Notes: generated from the sequence alone by a model not told the origin. A DNA stretch of 64,000 bases from Candidatus Kapaibacterium sp. (GCA_015490805.1 WFXC01000004.1:40682-104681), one strand, 5' to 3'; counted from the stretch's first letter, positions 8,941 to 18,335 are shown. Numbers and translations are program-made.

Positions 8941-10263
8941 CTACGAGGAATACCGATATTTTGCGGTTGGTGGCAACGGCGTAACTAGACGATAATCGCC
9001 AAATCCCGTATAGTCAACAAACTCAAAAACCCGGTTACCGGGATAGTACCACCGTTCAATGTAAAGTCCAGTTTGCGGATCGACCAATTGTCGCCGACTT
9101 TCAGGCGGACCATAAATGATGTACACCTTGCCACGATCAGTCAGCCAGCCGGGACGATAGGTACTGAACAACCGATTGGCTTCCTGCACCCGCCGGTAGT
9201 ATTCTTCAAAAGCCTCATTACGCCTGGTTCCCGGTGTTGGATCTAATTTCTTCCAGAACGCTAAGAACCGTCGGCGGCGTTCCTTCGGCGTTTTTCCTGC
9301 CAGAATAAATGCTATTTCCTCCGCCGTTGCCACATAGCGCATTTGTCGAATAGCAGTCTCCAGTTCTTCATCGCTGATGTACGAATAATGAAGAATATTG
9401 GCTCGAATCACAAAAGGACGCATCGAAACGCCCAGAATATCCTCTTTCTGAACCCTTCCACTCACCGGCTTGTGCAGAGTGACCGACAAGCGATAGGTCC
9501 CACTCCGCAACCCTTCTGGTAGCACAAGTCGCCGAATAATAGGCACGACCGTATCCTTCAAGGGCAGAGGTTCCGATGGGAACGTCGCAACAACTTCCTT
9601 GTGTGCGTTGAGCACCTCGATAAAATATGCAGCATCATACGGCGGCGATTGTGCATAGGCTTCGACATAAATAAAAAGATCCTCTGGAAGCAAGGAAGTA
9701 ATATCGGAGGAAAGATGGGGAGTAATGAAGAACTCCGAATCCCGTCGCTCGACATCGGAAAGGAACAAAATACTGCTTAAGCTAAACGGGAAACGGTGAT
9801 AGTCTGTCACGGTGAACTCCTGCTGCCAGTGCCACGTTTCCTTGGCTTTGGCATCAAAAATCTGTACCCGACACTGATACTTCCCTGGTGGAAGGAAAGT
9901 TACAACCTGTACGGAATCAAAGTCGCCCCGCACACCACTGGCAATTTCTTCATCAGCCGTCGATATTTGCCCAAAGACCGTCGTATCACGGATCTTCTTC
10001 TCGCCCTGCCAGAAACTTATTTCCAGCTCATAGCGTGCTACAAACGTGCCCTCGGTCCGCACAAAGAGCAGCGAAGCGTACGGCAGCATTACATAGACAT
10101 CCACACGTTCCTGCTGTGCAGCGGGTCCCCGGAAGCTGGCAACATCGACAAAAAACTGCTTTTTATCCTGTTCCTGTGCCAGTGTCGCTGCTACCGAGAG
10201 CAGCAGGCACATCCACCAGGCGAGCAAAAAGGTCGTATTCCGCCGCATCTTCGATTTCTCCAT
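8941..10263 (-). CDS. GWxTD domain protein, exported
   Basis: An exported protein of about 440 aa with a signal peptide (MEKSKMRRNTTFLLAWWMCL, cleavage near ATLAQ). A long beta-sandwich-like region follows, and the C-terminal GWxTD domain reads RPGWLTDRGKVYIIYGPPE. The domain is common in the FCB group and Acidobacteriota; its biochemical role is unknown to me. The start is uncertain: ATG at 10263 or 10248. Either way it lies inside the 3' end of rimO, whose stop is at 10163-10165, giving an overlap of about 85-100 bases in different frames. It ends 83 bases from the convergent RNase R gene, and I see no hairpin terminator between them. Confidence 0.88.
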   Translation of the reverse strand: MEKSKMRRNTTFLLAWWMCLLLSVAATLAQEQDKKQFFVDVASFRGPAAQQERVDVYVMLPYASLLFVRTEGTFVARYELEISFWQGEKKIRDTTVFGQISTADEEIASGVRGDFDSVQVVTFLPPGKYQCRVQIFDAKAKETWHWQQEFTVTDYHRFPFSLSSILFLSDVERRDSEFFITPHLSSDITSLLPEDLFIYVEAYAQSPPYDAAYFIEVLNAHKEVVATFPSEPLPLKDTVVPIIRRLVLPEGLRSGTYRLSVTLHKPVSGRVQKEDILGVSMRPFVIRANILHYSYISDEELETAIRQMRYVATAEEIAFILAGKTPKERRRRFLAFWKKLDPTPGTRRNEAFEEYYRRVQEANRLFSTYRPGWLTDRGKVYIIYGPPESRRQLVDPQTGLYIERWYYPGNRVFEFVDYTGFGDYRLVTPLPPTAKYRYSS

Positions 10264-11521
10264 AAACAAACTGTCCAGGGTGTAGTTTACAATCCGACCG
10301 GATATACACTACCTGATCCACTTCGGGTGAATCTCCTTCAGTTCGCCCCACATACTCACCAGCGATTTCTTCATCCACAAGGATCTTCACAGTGCTGCCT
10401 ATAAGTTGCTGATTCTTCCGCAGCGCAATAGCCCGCTGGATCTCCACCAGCTGCTGGGCACGCCGCTCTTTCTCTTCCTGCGGAATCGGATCTCCTAACA
10501 CAGCCGCCGCCGTTTCTTCCTCCGATGAGTACGGGAACACCCCGACCCGATCGAATTCCATTGCCGCCACAAAATCGCACAACTCCTGAAAATCCTCTTC
10601 CCGTTCGTTCGGGTATCCCACCAGAAAGGTTGTGCGGAGTGTAATATCAGGAATTGTAGCGCGAATGGTTTCCAGCAACTGCACGGTTCGCCGCTTCGTA
10701 ATTCCCCGCCGCATTGATTTCAAGACCCGATCTGAAATATGCTGCAACGGCATATCCAGATATTTGCAAATATTGTCCCGTTCCGCCATCACCTCCAGCA
10801 CTTCGACCGGGAAGTGCGCAGGATAGGCATAATGGAGTCGCAGCCATTCAACCCCCGGAATGTCGCTGAGTCGCCGCAGCAGCGATGCCAGCATCCGTTG
10901 TCCGTACAGATCCTTGCCATAGTAGGTTGTATCCTGCGCAATCAGGATGATTTCTTTAACACCCTGCCGCACCAGATGCTGCACTTCCTGCTCAATCTCC
11001 TCCATTGGGCGACTGCGGTGCCGTCCTCGAATCAAGGGAATAGCACAAAAGGAGCACGGATGATCGCAGCCTTCCGAAATCTTCACATACGCATAATGTC
11101 CCGGTGTCAACAGCGCCCGTTCCCCAACCAGCGTATAGCGATAGTCCGGCGAAATCTCCTGCAAAATTGCCTCGTACGCTTCGGTACCAACAAAGCGATC
11201 CACTTCTGGAATCTCCTGCGCTAAGGTGTGACCGTAACGTTGCGATAAACAGCCAGCGACGATAATTTTTTGCACCTTACCCGCTTTCTTTAGTTCCACC
11301 GCCTCCAGAATCGCATCCACATTCTCTTCCTTTGCCCGATCGATAAAGCCGCAGGTATTCAGAATCAGAATATCAGCATCTTCCACATCTTCCGACACGG
11401 CAACGCCATAGTGGAGCAACTGCCGATAGAGCACTTCAGAATCCACGACATTCTTGCTACATCCGAACGTAAGCAAAGCAACTCTGGGTGCCGTTCCGGA
11501 TTGCCGTCCTCGTACGTTCAT
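10163..11521 (-). CDS. rimO: Ribosomal protein S12 methylthiotransferase
   Basis: A radical-SAM enzyme that adds a methylthio group to an aspartate of ribosomal protein S12. An N-terminal UPF0004 domain has the three cluster cysteines (Cys21 in TFGCSK, Cys57 in NTCGF, Cys91 in AGCLS). The radical-SAM motif is CDHPCSFC (Cys152, Cys156, Cys159), and a C-terminal TRAM domain ends near EDAAEYDLF. The segment HYAYVKISEGCDHPCSFC is typical of RimO rather than MiaB. About 20 residues beyond the usual end (rich in Gly, Thr, Ser) overlap the start of the GWxTD gene. ATG at 11521 is chosen over an upstream in-frame TTG. Confidence 0.94.
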   Translation of the reverse strand: MNVRGRQSGTAPRVALLTFGCSKNVVDSEVLYRQLLHYGVAVSEDVEDADILILNTCGFIDRAKEENVDAILEAVELKKAGKVQKIIVAGCLSQRYGHTLAQEIPEVDRFVGTEAYEAILQEISPDYRYTLVGERALLTPGHYAYVKISEGCDHPCSFCAIPLIRGRHRSRPMEEIEQEVQHLVRQGVKEIILIAQDTTYYGKDLYGQRMLASLLRRLSDIPGVEWLRLHYAYPAHFPVEVLEVMAERDNICKYLDMPLQHISDRVLKSMRRGITKRRTVQLLETIRATIPDITLRTTFLVGYPNEREEDFQELCDFVAAMEFDRVGVFPYSSEEETAAAVLGDPIPQEEKERRAQQLVEIQRAIALRKNQQLIGSTVKILVDEEIAGEYVGRTEGDSPEVDQVVYIRSDCKLHPGQFVYGEIEDAAEYDLFARLVDVPAALGSSDTGTGTG

Positions 11522-11580
11522 CACCCTACCGTTTCTGTACAACCTTCTTTCGACGGCTGATATTCAGGATTGTTTCAGCT

Positions 11581-11681
11581 CCAGTGTTGCGACTATACGG
11601 GCGATCGCAGGACCACTAAGAAGCAACAGCAGGGAAACTTGAAACTCCCAGCATTGCAACTACACCGGCGATCGCAGTTCC
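11581..11681. repeat. Imperfect direct repeat copying the 3' end of the metallophosphoesterase gene
   Basis: Copies at 11581-11614 and 11648-11681, offset 67 bases, agree at 27 of 34 positions and share GGCGATCGCAG. The second copy holds the last codons of the metallophosphoesterase (LELRSPV and stop, minus strand). The first reads VVLRSPV and stop in the equivalent phase, although the 67-base offset puts it in another frame. It looks like a degraded tandem duplication of a gene end. Confidence 0.5.
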
Positions 11682-12853
11682 AGCAGGGTTATTTCTGGTG
11701 GTACGCCCGTGCGCAGTGGAAAGAACGTTGTGCCCAATCCAGCGTTGACGTAAAGCATTTGTCCTCCCGAATCTGCATATAACCCCTGCACATATCGAAA
11801 TACCAGGTGCGCAGGATTGAGCGTCACCACGCCCAGTGGAAGCGCCAATTGTCCTCCGTGGGTATGGCCAGCAAGCATCAGTGCAATCGGTGCTTTTCCA
11901 CGTACCGCTTTATCCCAGTACGATGGCGTATGTGCCAGCAAAAGAGCAAAGGTGTTTTCTGGCACTTCTTTCATTGCTTTTGGGAGATCTCCAAAGTACT
12001 GTCCTGTTCCGGTGTTGTCAGTTCCAACGATGGCAAGGCGCTCTCCGGATCGTTCCAGCACATCCGCTTCGTTCACCAGCAAGTGGACGCCGGCTGCCCG
12101 GATGATCTCCTTGAGTCGCTGATGATCCTCACTGCTCATATAGTGATCGTGATTGCCCAGACACCCGTAGATTCCAAGAGGAACCCGAAGCTGACGGAAT
12201 AGCGGGAGCAGCGGTTCCAGTTCCTGAGGATCAAAATTCACCCAATCGCCTGTAACAACCACCAGATCTGGTTGCAGCGTGGCAATACGCTCAAAAACTG
12301 GCTGGAAAAAATCGAGCGGATCAGGGAAAGAGCCGACGTGCAAATCGGAAATCTGAACAATCCGCAGAGGAGCGAAAGCCGCTGGTAGATCTGCAAAATG
12401 GAGCACGCGGCGTTGCACCTGCACATTGTACGTCGTCCGGGCTGCTCCAACGGCTGCAACGATGTAGGGATAGCCAGCAGCAATTGCCAGCGTTCCCTGC
12501 AGCACCGATCGCCGCTGTGCAGAGAATGATGATGCCGAAGGCTTCCACCACCGCTGCACGACGGAAACCAGCCACCATCCCAGGGCAACTGGCAACTTCG
12601 GCAAATACCAGAAAGCAAGCAACAAGGTAACGCCAAACATTACCGGCGAACTGGAGGACACCCATCGCCGAATGATTAAAGCAGCGAGAAACAGGACGGG
12701 CATTCCATAAATGCACCAGCGAAAAAGCCGCCCTATCCACGAATGCTGGAACTGCTGGAAACGTTCACACAACTGTCGGTACAGAAACCGATCCAGAAGC
12801 ACCAGCACTCCTATCACCACAAGCACAAACACAACAAACAGAATGCGCACCAT
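11660..12853 (-). CDS. Membrane-bound metallophosphoesterase, YkuE/YaeI-like
   Basis: 397 aa. The first about 100 residues hold three or four membrane segments. Next comes AQRRSVLQGTLAIAAGY, which resembles a twin-arginine signal placed inside the protein. The catalytic calcineurin-like domain follows, with SDLHVGSFPD (about 169-178), VVTGDWVNF, GNHDHYM (about 233) and AGHTHGGQ, the usual five-motif dinuclear metal site. Relatives include phosphatases or lipid pyrophosphate hydrolases, so the substrate cannot be named. ATG at 12853 (MVRILFVVFVL) is preferred to a TTG at 12910 because the extension is hydrophilic and unlike a membrane start. The catalytic domain is probably extracytoplasmic. 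Confidence 0.85.
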   Translation of the reverse strand: MVRILFVVFVLVVIGVLVLLDRFLYRQLCERFQQFQHSWIGRLFRWCIYGMPVLFLAALIIRRWVSSSSPVMFGVTLLLAFWYLPKLPVALGWWLVSVVQRWWKPSASSFSAQRRSVLQGTLAIAAGYPYIVAAVGAARTTYNVQVQRRVLHFADLPAAFAPLRIVQISDLHVGSFPDPLDFFQPVFERIATLQPDLVVVTGDWVNFDPQELEPLLPLFRQLRVPLGIYGCLGNHDHYMSSEDHQRLKEIIRAAGVHLLVNEADVLERSGERLAIVGTDNTGTGQYFGDLPKAMKEVPENTFALLLAHTPSYWDKAVRGKAPIALMLAGHTHGGQLALPLGVVTLNPAHLVFRYVQGLYADSGGQMLYVNAGLGTTFFPLRTGVPPEITLLELRSPV

Positions 12854-13034
12854 TGATTGCTCCAACGCGTTCTCCTCCTGGTCCCCTGTAAAAGGAAAGG
12901 AAACGAACAACCTTTGCTTTCCCTGTATCTGACGGAGTATGAGTGCCTCCTTATCTCATCAACCCCAGAATCAGTTGCGCTTTCTGTGCCCTGCGCAAGC
13001 GCCCTATACACCAGCACTGAAGCACAGGATGGCG

Positions 13035-15557
13035 CTATGCGATGCCGTACGCATCGACATCGATCGTATGGCGCACGGCGGGAGTTCCGTATTTCTGATG
13101 GTACTGATGGAGCGCCGTGCTGAGAATATGCTGGAGCTGCGTACCGGTAGGATCAACGTCTTTAAAATTTTTGATGGCGAGGAATCGCCGGTAGTAGCCG
13201 CGCAGCCGGGCAATAGGTGGGACCGCTGGTCCCAGCACTTCCAGTGCTCGATGTTTCCGTGGTAATAACAGTGCCATTCGATGCGCCGCCTGATGCACTT
13301 TTTCCTCATCCTTCCCGCTGAATTCAATCAGCACAAAGCGTGTAAAGGGAGGGTAATGCGCTTCCCGGCGCAATTGGAGTTCATCATTGTAAAACAACTC
13401 ATAACTCTGTGCCTGCACAGCCCGGATCACCGGATGATGGGGATGCATTGTCTGAATCACAACTTCACCCGGTGCATCACCTGCCCGCCCCGCTCTTCCC
13501 GCTACCTGCATCAGCAACTGGAACGTACGCTCAGCAGCACGGAAATCGGGAAGATAGAGCTGGACATCGGCATTGATCACACCGACCAGCGTGACGTGCG
13601 GAAAATCCAGCCCCTTTGCAATCATTTGCGTCCCCACCAGAATGTCCACTTCGCGCCGGGCAAACGCCTGGAGTACCTGCTGCAACTTCGTCCGGGTTGC
13701 CACTGCGTCCAGATCGACCCGCTGGATGTTTGCCTGCCTTCCGTATTGCTGCAGCAACTGTCCCAGTTCTTCCTCCACTCGCTGTGTGCCCCTGCCGACC
13801 AGCCGCATTTCCGCCCCACATTTCGGACACTGCCACTCCACGGGCTGCGTATAACCACAGTAGTGACACCGCATCTGCTGACGGAACTTGTGATACGTGA
13901 GCGCCACGGTACAGTGAGGACATTGAGGAATGTACCCGCATTCCGGACACTCCAGCCACGAGGCAAATCCGCGGCGATTCTGGAGCAGAATCACACCCTG
14001 CCGCTGCTCTATGCGTTCCAGAATTTTTTCCAGCAAAACGGTCGAAAAGGAGCCCAGCACTTTTTTCATCCTCCACGCCTGCCGCATATCCACCACAGCG
14101 ATCGATGGCAATTGCGCCTGCTCCACTCGCTGGCGAATTTCCAGCAAATGGTACTTCCCCGTCTGAGCGTTGTACATACTCTCCAGCGACGGCGTAGCAG
14201 ATCCCAGTACTACCACCGCTTTTTCCAGACTTCCCCGCACCACCGCGCAATCCCGGGCGTGGTATCGTGGTGACGGCGCTACCTGCTTGTACGACGGGTC
14301 GTGCTCTTCATCGACGATAATGATGCCCAGGTCTGGCAACGGCAGGAAAATGGCAGACCTGGTACCGACCACAACTTTTGCCTCTCCTCGCCGCACGACC
14401 TGCCACACATCATAACGCTCTCCCGCCGACATCCGACTATGGAACACTGCTACAGTTTCCGGGAAGGCACGACGGAAACGCTCAACCAATTGCGGTGTGA
14501 GTGAAATCTCCGGCACTAAACACAGAGCCGTCCTGCCCCGATCCAGTGCTGTTCGAATGGCGTGAAAATACACCAGCGTTTTGCCACTCCCCGTCACTCC
14601 ATATAGCAAAAAAGTTTTAAATTCCTCCCGTTGCAGTGCTTCACAAATGCGCTCCTTCGCGTGCTCCTGTTCCACGGTCAGCGGCAACTGTGCTTCATCT
14701 TTTGGCGCTAACTCCGGCGCTGTCGGCTGATCAGTTGTTCGAAGTATTTCCGCTTCGTACTCCACGACATACCCTTTGTCTTCTAAGGCTTTGATCGCTG
14801 CATAGGAACCGCCCACTTCCCGGATCAAATCTCCAATAAACACCGGTTCATCAGGCTGGTGAAGTTGCTTGAGATAAAGCGCGCTGAGCAAGAGCGCCTG
14901 TTTCGGCGCTTTCCGCTCGACTTCTTCCAGCACTCTGCGAAATTGATCCGGATCTTCCAGCAAACCGGGAGCTAAGCTCACCGCTTTCTGACGCTTCGGC
15001 TGTGCCTGCGACTGCAATTGCTGCTCTCGACGAATCCAGCCCATTTCCTCCAGCACTTCCAGTACCGTATGGAGTCCTCCTTTTCCAACAGTGCGTTCGA
15101 GAAATCGAACGGACACTCCCTGTGGATGGCGAAGCAGTGCCTCCAGTACGGCTGCCCGCCGCGGCGCCCGCTTCCGCAACTGCTGAAGTTCTTCCTCAGC
15201 GATCGGGCGTGTCAGAGTCACCCGCAACACGGTTTCCGGCGTCATTCCCTGCGGCAATGCTGCCTTTAATACTTCGCCCCACGAGGCAAAGTAATAGTCC
15301 GCCATCCAGCGGGTAAACCGGAGAAGCGAGGGTGAAAAGATCGGTGCCTCATCCAGCACTTCCAGCACAGGCTTGATCACTGCCGCTTCAACCGCAGGCT
15401 GTTGCACGATTTCCACAATGACTCCTGTCAATTGACGCTTTCCAAAGGGCACCAACACCCGACGTCCTACAAGCGGTGACTCTTCCGCCGGCTGTTCCTC
15501 CAATCGATACGTAAACAATCGCGGTGCTGGAATAGGCAGTGCCACATTTACGTACAT
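13035..15557 (-). CDS. priA: Primosomal helicase PriA
   Basis: A superfamily 2 helicase that recognises stalled forks and reloads the replisome. 840 aa with an N-terminal 3'-DNA-binding domain (MYVNVALPIPAPRLFTYRL), a winged helix, Walker A (YGVTGSGKT, about residue 320), DEEH box and the cysteine-rich zinc insert (CPECG, CPHC, CHYCG, CPKCG), followed by the helicase C domain. All family motifs are present and the length is near normal. ATG at 15557 is the natural start. It is divergent from the EPSP-synthase-like gene, with 80 bases between them that must hold both promoters. Confidence 0.96.
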   Translation of the reverse strand: MYVNVALPIPAPRLFTYRLEEQPAEESPLVGRRVLVPFGKRQLTGVIVEIVQQPAVEAAVIKPVLEVLDEAPIFSPSLLRFTRWMADYYFASWGEVLKAALPQGMTPETVLRVTLTRPIAEEELQQLRKRAPRRAAVLEALLRHPQGVSVRFLERTVGKGGLHTVLEVLEEMGWIRREQQLQSQAQPKRQKAVSLAPGLLEDPDQFRRVLEEVERKAPKQALLLSALYLKQLHQPDEPVFIGDLIREVGGSYAAIKALEDKGYVVEYEAEILRTTDQPTAPELAPKDEAQLPLTVEQEHAKERICEALQREEFKTFLLYGVTGSGKTLVYFHAIRTALDRGRTALCLVPEISLTPQLVERFRRAFPETVAVFHSRMSAGERYDVWQVVRRGEAKVVVGTRSAIFLPLPDLGIIIVDEEHDPSYKQVAPSPRYHARDCAVVRGSLEKAVVVLGSATPSLESMYNAQTGKYHLLEIRQRVEQAQLPSIAVVDMRQAWRMKKVLGSFSTVLLEKILERIEQRQGVILLQNRRGFASWLECPECGYIPQCPHCTVALTYHKFRQQMRCHYCGYTQPVEWQCPKCGAEMRLVGRGTQRVEEELGQLLQQYGRQANIQRVDLDAVATRTKLQQVLQAFARREVDILVGTQMIAKGLDFPHVTLVGVINADVQLYLPDFRAAERTFQLLMQVAGRAGRAGDAPGEVVIQTMHPHHPVIRAVQAQSYELFYNDELQLRREAHYPPFTRFVLIEFSGKDEEKVHQAAHRMALLLPRKHRALEVLGPAVPPIARLRGYYRRFLAIKNFKDVDPTGTQLQHILSTALHQYHQKYGTPAVRHTIDVDAYGIA

Positions 15558-15637
15558 CAAGCTGACGGCTTTTCCTTCAACAAACCCTGCTGCTTAGCGT
15601 CAGTAACGTTTTCAAAATAAAATTCGTCTCCAGAGCA

Positions 15638-16975
15638 ATGGACATCCAGATACGCACCGCTGTTCCTTTCTCACCAACGCTACTGCCACCAGATGAAGAT
15701 TTTGCTCTTGCCGCCGCTGCTGCTGCCCTGTATTACCGGGGAACAACGCAACTATCGCCCGTACCGCAAACACCTGTTTTCCATCGGCTCATTACAATCT
15801 TTGCGCAATGTGGCGTAGACATTGACCTGAGATCCGATCATCTGCGGATTACCAGCAGCGGTCGTCCACGCTTCGCGCCACAACCGCTCCGGATTGATGG
15901 TGGTGACCATTCGCTGTTACTCCGCATCCTGCTGGGCATTTTCGCATCGCATCCGTTTCCCGTTCGAATTGAAGCCAGCGGCACTGCTCGCCGACGTTCG
16001 CTGCACCTTTTGATCTCCGCTTTGCAGCAAATGGGCGTCAGCATCACTGCCAATCGATACTTCGCTCCGCCACTAACAATTTACGCTCCTGACACCTTAG
16101 CTCCGATCGAACTCCGGCATCCATTGCCAACCTTTCGCCACCGCTTTCCAGCAGCGTTAGCGGCTCTTTGCGCCTCAGATCGCTCGCGCATCACTGAGCC
16201 ACAATGGCGACAGTTGTGGGATGTGCTGCTCCTGCCCGGCGTCACCGTCCAGCAGGAAGCAAAGAACGCTGTTGTTTTTACCATCGATCCGTCAGTCGAT
16301 GCATCAGCATCCTCCTTGCAACTACCAGCCGATCTGCGATTGTCAAACTTTGCTCTCACGCTCGGATTGCTCCGCCGCCACCAGTTTTCCCTGCCCCGCC
16401 AACTCTGCTGCACGGCTTCGGATTCACTGCTGGAATTTCTCTGCACCACCGAGCAGCTTCAAATGGACTGTCCACACTGCGATCCAACAACTCTCCAGAT
16501 GCCCGCATCACCCATTTACCAGGTGACTATCAACCCGGCACAGCTTCATCTCCATCCACAGGAAACACCGCCATCGCCGTACTTTCATCGTTATACCCTT
16601 CCCTTTTTCGCTATCCTCTGTGCATTCTTTCGCCATCCCTTTCACCTGCGAAATGCCGTCGACCTTCGACAAATGCAGAGTGACTGGATTGCTGCGATCG
16701 TCAATGGACTGGCAGGCTTTGGTGCTGACATCGAAGAAGAAGCGGATGGATTTATCCTCCGTCCGTCCAATCTACACGGCGGTGCTGTCGATTGCTCTGG
16801 TGATGAGACAATTGCGCTGGCGTTTTTCTCACTCGCAATGGCAATCGGCGATAATTCGTGGCTGTACAACGTTCCGGATACTGCCCGTATCCGCTGGATT
16901 CTAAAACATTTGCCAGATGTACAGAGCACGAGTCCCGATGTTCCTTCGTCTCCAGCCGTCCACGTGTTTGACTAA
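15638..16975 (+). CDS. EPSP-synthase-fold protein with degraded catalytic motifs
   Basis: 445 aa with the layout of 3-phosphoshikimate 1-carboxyvinyltransferase (AroA). The segments align in order: LPPDED (16-21) where PGSKS is expected, DGGDHSLLLR (87-96) for GNAGTxxR, SGTARRRSLHLLISALQQMG (114-133) for the GDxSLxxRPM segment, PPLTIYA (144-150), RNAVDLRQMQSDW (338-350) for RxKESDR, and CSGDETIALAFFSLAMA (386-402) for the DHRIAM segment. The catalytic Lys/Ser of SKS, the Asp before the last hydrophobic repeat and the Arg of SDR are gone. The fold is inferred from spacing and motif echoes, so activity as EPSP synthase is doubtful. It is followed after 14 bases by the degQ-like gene. Possible alternatives are a diverged MurA relative or an unrelated inside-out alpha/beta barrel. 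Confidence 0.6.
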   Translation: MDIQIRTAVPFSPTLLPPDEDFALAAAAAALYYRGTTQLSPVPQTPVFHRLITIFAQCGVDIDLRSDHLRITSSGRPRFAPQPLRIDGGDHSLLLRILLGIFASHPFPVRIEASGTARRRSLHLLISALQQMGVSITANRYFAPPLTIYAPDTLAPIELRHPLPTFRHRFPAALAALCASDRSRITEPQWRQLWDVLLLPGVTVQQEAKNAVVFTIDPSVDASASSLQLPADLRLSNFALTLGLLRRHQFSLPRQLCCTASDSLLEFLCTTEQLQMDCPHCDPTTLQMPASPIYQVTINPAQLHLHPQETPPSPYFHRYTLPFFAILCAFFRHPFHLRNAVDLRQMQSDWIAAIVNGLAGFGADIEEEADGFILRPSNLHGGAVDCSGDETIALAFFSLAMAIGDNSWLYNVPDTARIRWILKHLPDVQSTSPDVPSSPAVHVFD

Positions 16976-16989
16976 ACAGGGTGCTCAAA

Positions 16990-18162
16990 ATGGCACACTT
17001 TCTGTTGCTGCTGAGCGCAACCTTCATCCTTGCTTCCTGCTCTGCCCAAAATCACGCCGATCGATCTGCGCACGCCAGCTTTGTAGATTCGGGAACCAAT
17101 ACGGACCACGGCATAGCTGCTGCACTCCCGGCTCAAATCACTGCTTCTCGGGAAACGGCAATTACCCAGGCAGTCCAGCGATGCCAGGCTGCCATCGTTG
17201 GCGTCAATGTCCTGGCAGTTCGATCGGTTATCCGTTCCCTGGTTCCCCGTGAATTTCAAGACCTTTTTCCCGCTCCCTGGTTCGGCTTTCGTGACTGGAT
17301 GGAGGTTGAGTCGGTCGGGTCCGGATTCCTCATCTCTGAAGATGGCTACATTCTCACCAATGCGCACGTGGTGGAAAATGCTACGAAAGTCGTGATTACG
17401 ATGACTGACGGAACAAAGCACCAGGCAGAGATCGTTGGTGTGGATCCGGTAACGGATATCGCCGTCTTGAAAATCGATGGGGAAGATCTGCCATATCTGG
17501 AATTTGGTGACAGTCAAGACCTCCTTACCGGTGAATGGGTCATTGCTTTTGGCAACCCCTTTGGCTTGTTCGCTTACAACGCAAAGCCAACGGTAACCGT
17601 TGGAGTCATCAGCAATCAGCATCTCAATTTCATCATCGATGGCAAAGTGTACCGGGATATGATCCAGACAGATGCGGCAATTAGTTCCGGGAACTCTGGT
17701 GGGCCACTTACCAACGCTCTGGGCGAGGTCATTGGAATGAATACGTTTATCTATTCAACGGCGCAGCGAGGTGGTGAAGCAGGCAGTATTGGGATCGGCT
17801 TTGCAATCCCGGCACACCGTCTGCAGCGTATCACCGAGCTTCTTATCGCGCAGCAAAAAATCCCTCGCCCGGATCCCCGACGCTTTGGGCTCCAGTTGCG
17901 GAATCTGACAACCCGCCTTAAACGGCAACTGGATCTTCCGGAAGAGATTCAGGGCGTATTGATCACCGGCATCCGCCGCGGCTCCTTAGCAGATCGAGCA
18001 GGTCTGGACGCTGGCGACCTTATCCTCCAAATCGATGGCGAGCCAACGTGGCAAACAACGGACGTCTACGTTCACCTGCTGGATGCAATCTCTGGCGACG
18101 TCCTGCGATTAACGATTCTGCGCGACGGCAAGCGCATTGAGCAGACAATGGAAATTCCATAG
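16990..18162 (+). CDS. DegQ/HtrA-like serine protease, lipoprotein, one PDZ domain
   Basis: A periplasmic protease and chaperone of the DegP/DegQ family. MAHFLLLLSATFILASC is a lipoprotein signal with lipobox LASC (Cys17), so it is membrane-tethered. The chymotrypsin-like triad is complete: His126 (ILTNAHVV), Asp156 (VTDIAVL) and Ser236 (GNSGGPL). One PDZ domain occupies about 295-385, fewer than the two of DegP. ATG at 16990 is chosen; GTG at 16981 would add three residues. It is probably co-transcribed with the EPSP-synthase-like gene. A strong bidirectional hairpin terminator lies 140 bases downstream. Confidence 0.92.
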   Translation: MAHFLLLLSATFILASCSAQNHADRSAHASFVDSGTNTDHGIAAALPAQITASRETAITQAVQRCQAAIVGVNVLAVRSVIRSLVPREFQDLFPAPWFGFRDWMEVESVGSGFLISEDGYILTNAHVVENATKVVITMTDGTKHQAEIVGVDPVTDIAVLKIDGEDLPYLEFGDSQDLLTGEWVIAFGNPFGLFAYNAKPTVTVGVISNQHLNFIIDGKVYRDMIQTDAAISSGNSGGPLTNALGEVIGMNTFIYSTAQRGGEAGSIGIGFAIPAHRLQRITELLIAQQKIPRPDPRRFGLQLRNLTTRLKRQLDLPEEIQGVLITGIRRGSLADRAGLDAGDLILQIDGEPTWQTTDVYVHLLDAISGDVLRLTILRDGKRIEQTMEIP

Positions 18163-18301
18163 GCACCGCCTTCCAGCTTCGGAAACTCTTTGCTACGATT
18201 TGGAAAGGAAGGCGCTCACTGCCAGAGAAAAGGAAAAACACCCTTGCTTCCTTACTGCTTCCAACAGTAGAAAGTGCCAACCACCAAACTGCTCCAATAG
18301 C

Positions 18302-18335
18302 AAAAAAGCGCTCCCGCCCAGGGAGCGCCTTTTTT
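18302..18335. terminator. Bidirectional intrinsic terminator between degQ-like and katG
   Basis: A perfect 8-bp stem, GCGCTCCC (18308-18315) with GGGAGCGC (18321-18328), encloses the loop GCCCA. It is flanked by six A on the left and six T on the right (18330-18335). The layout serves the plus-strand degQ-like gene and the minus-strand katG, which converge here. Confidence 0.9.

Noticed and set aside
11601..11675. GCGATCGC pairs as an HIP1-type or CRISPR-like repeat
   Set aside because: Only two copies, explained by the gene-end duplication; no array spacing.
13281..14273. Open frame of 330 codons on the plus strand inside priA
   Set aside because: Antisense to a clear priA gene; composition reflects the priA codon bias and no domain is seen.
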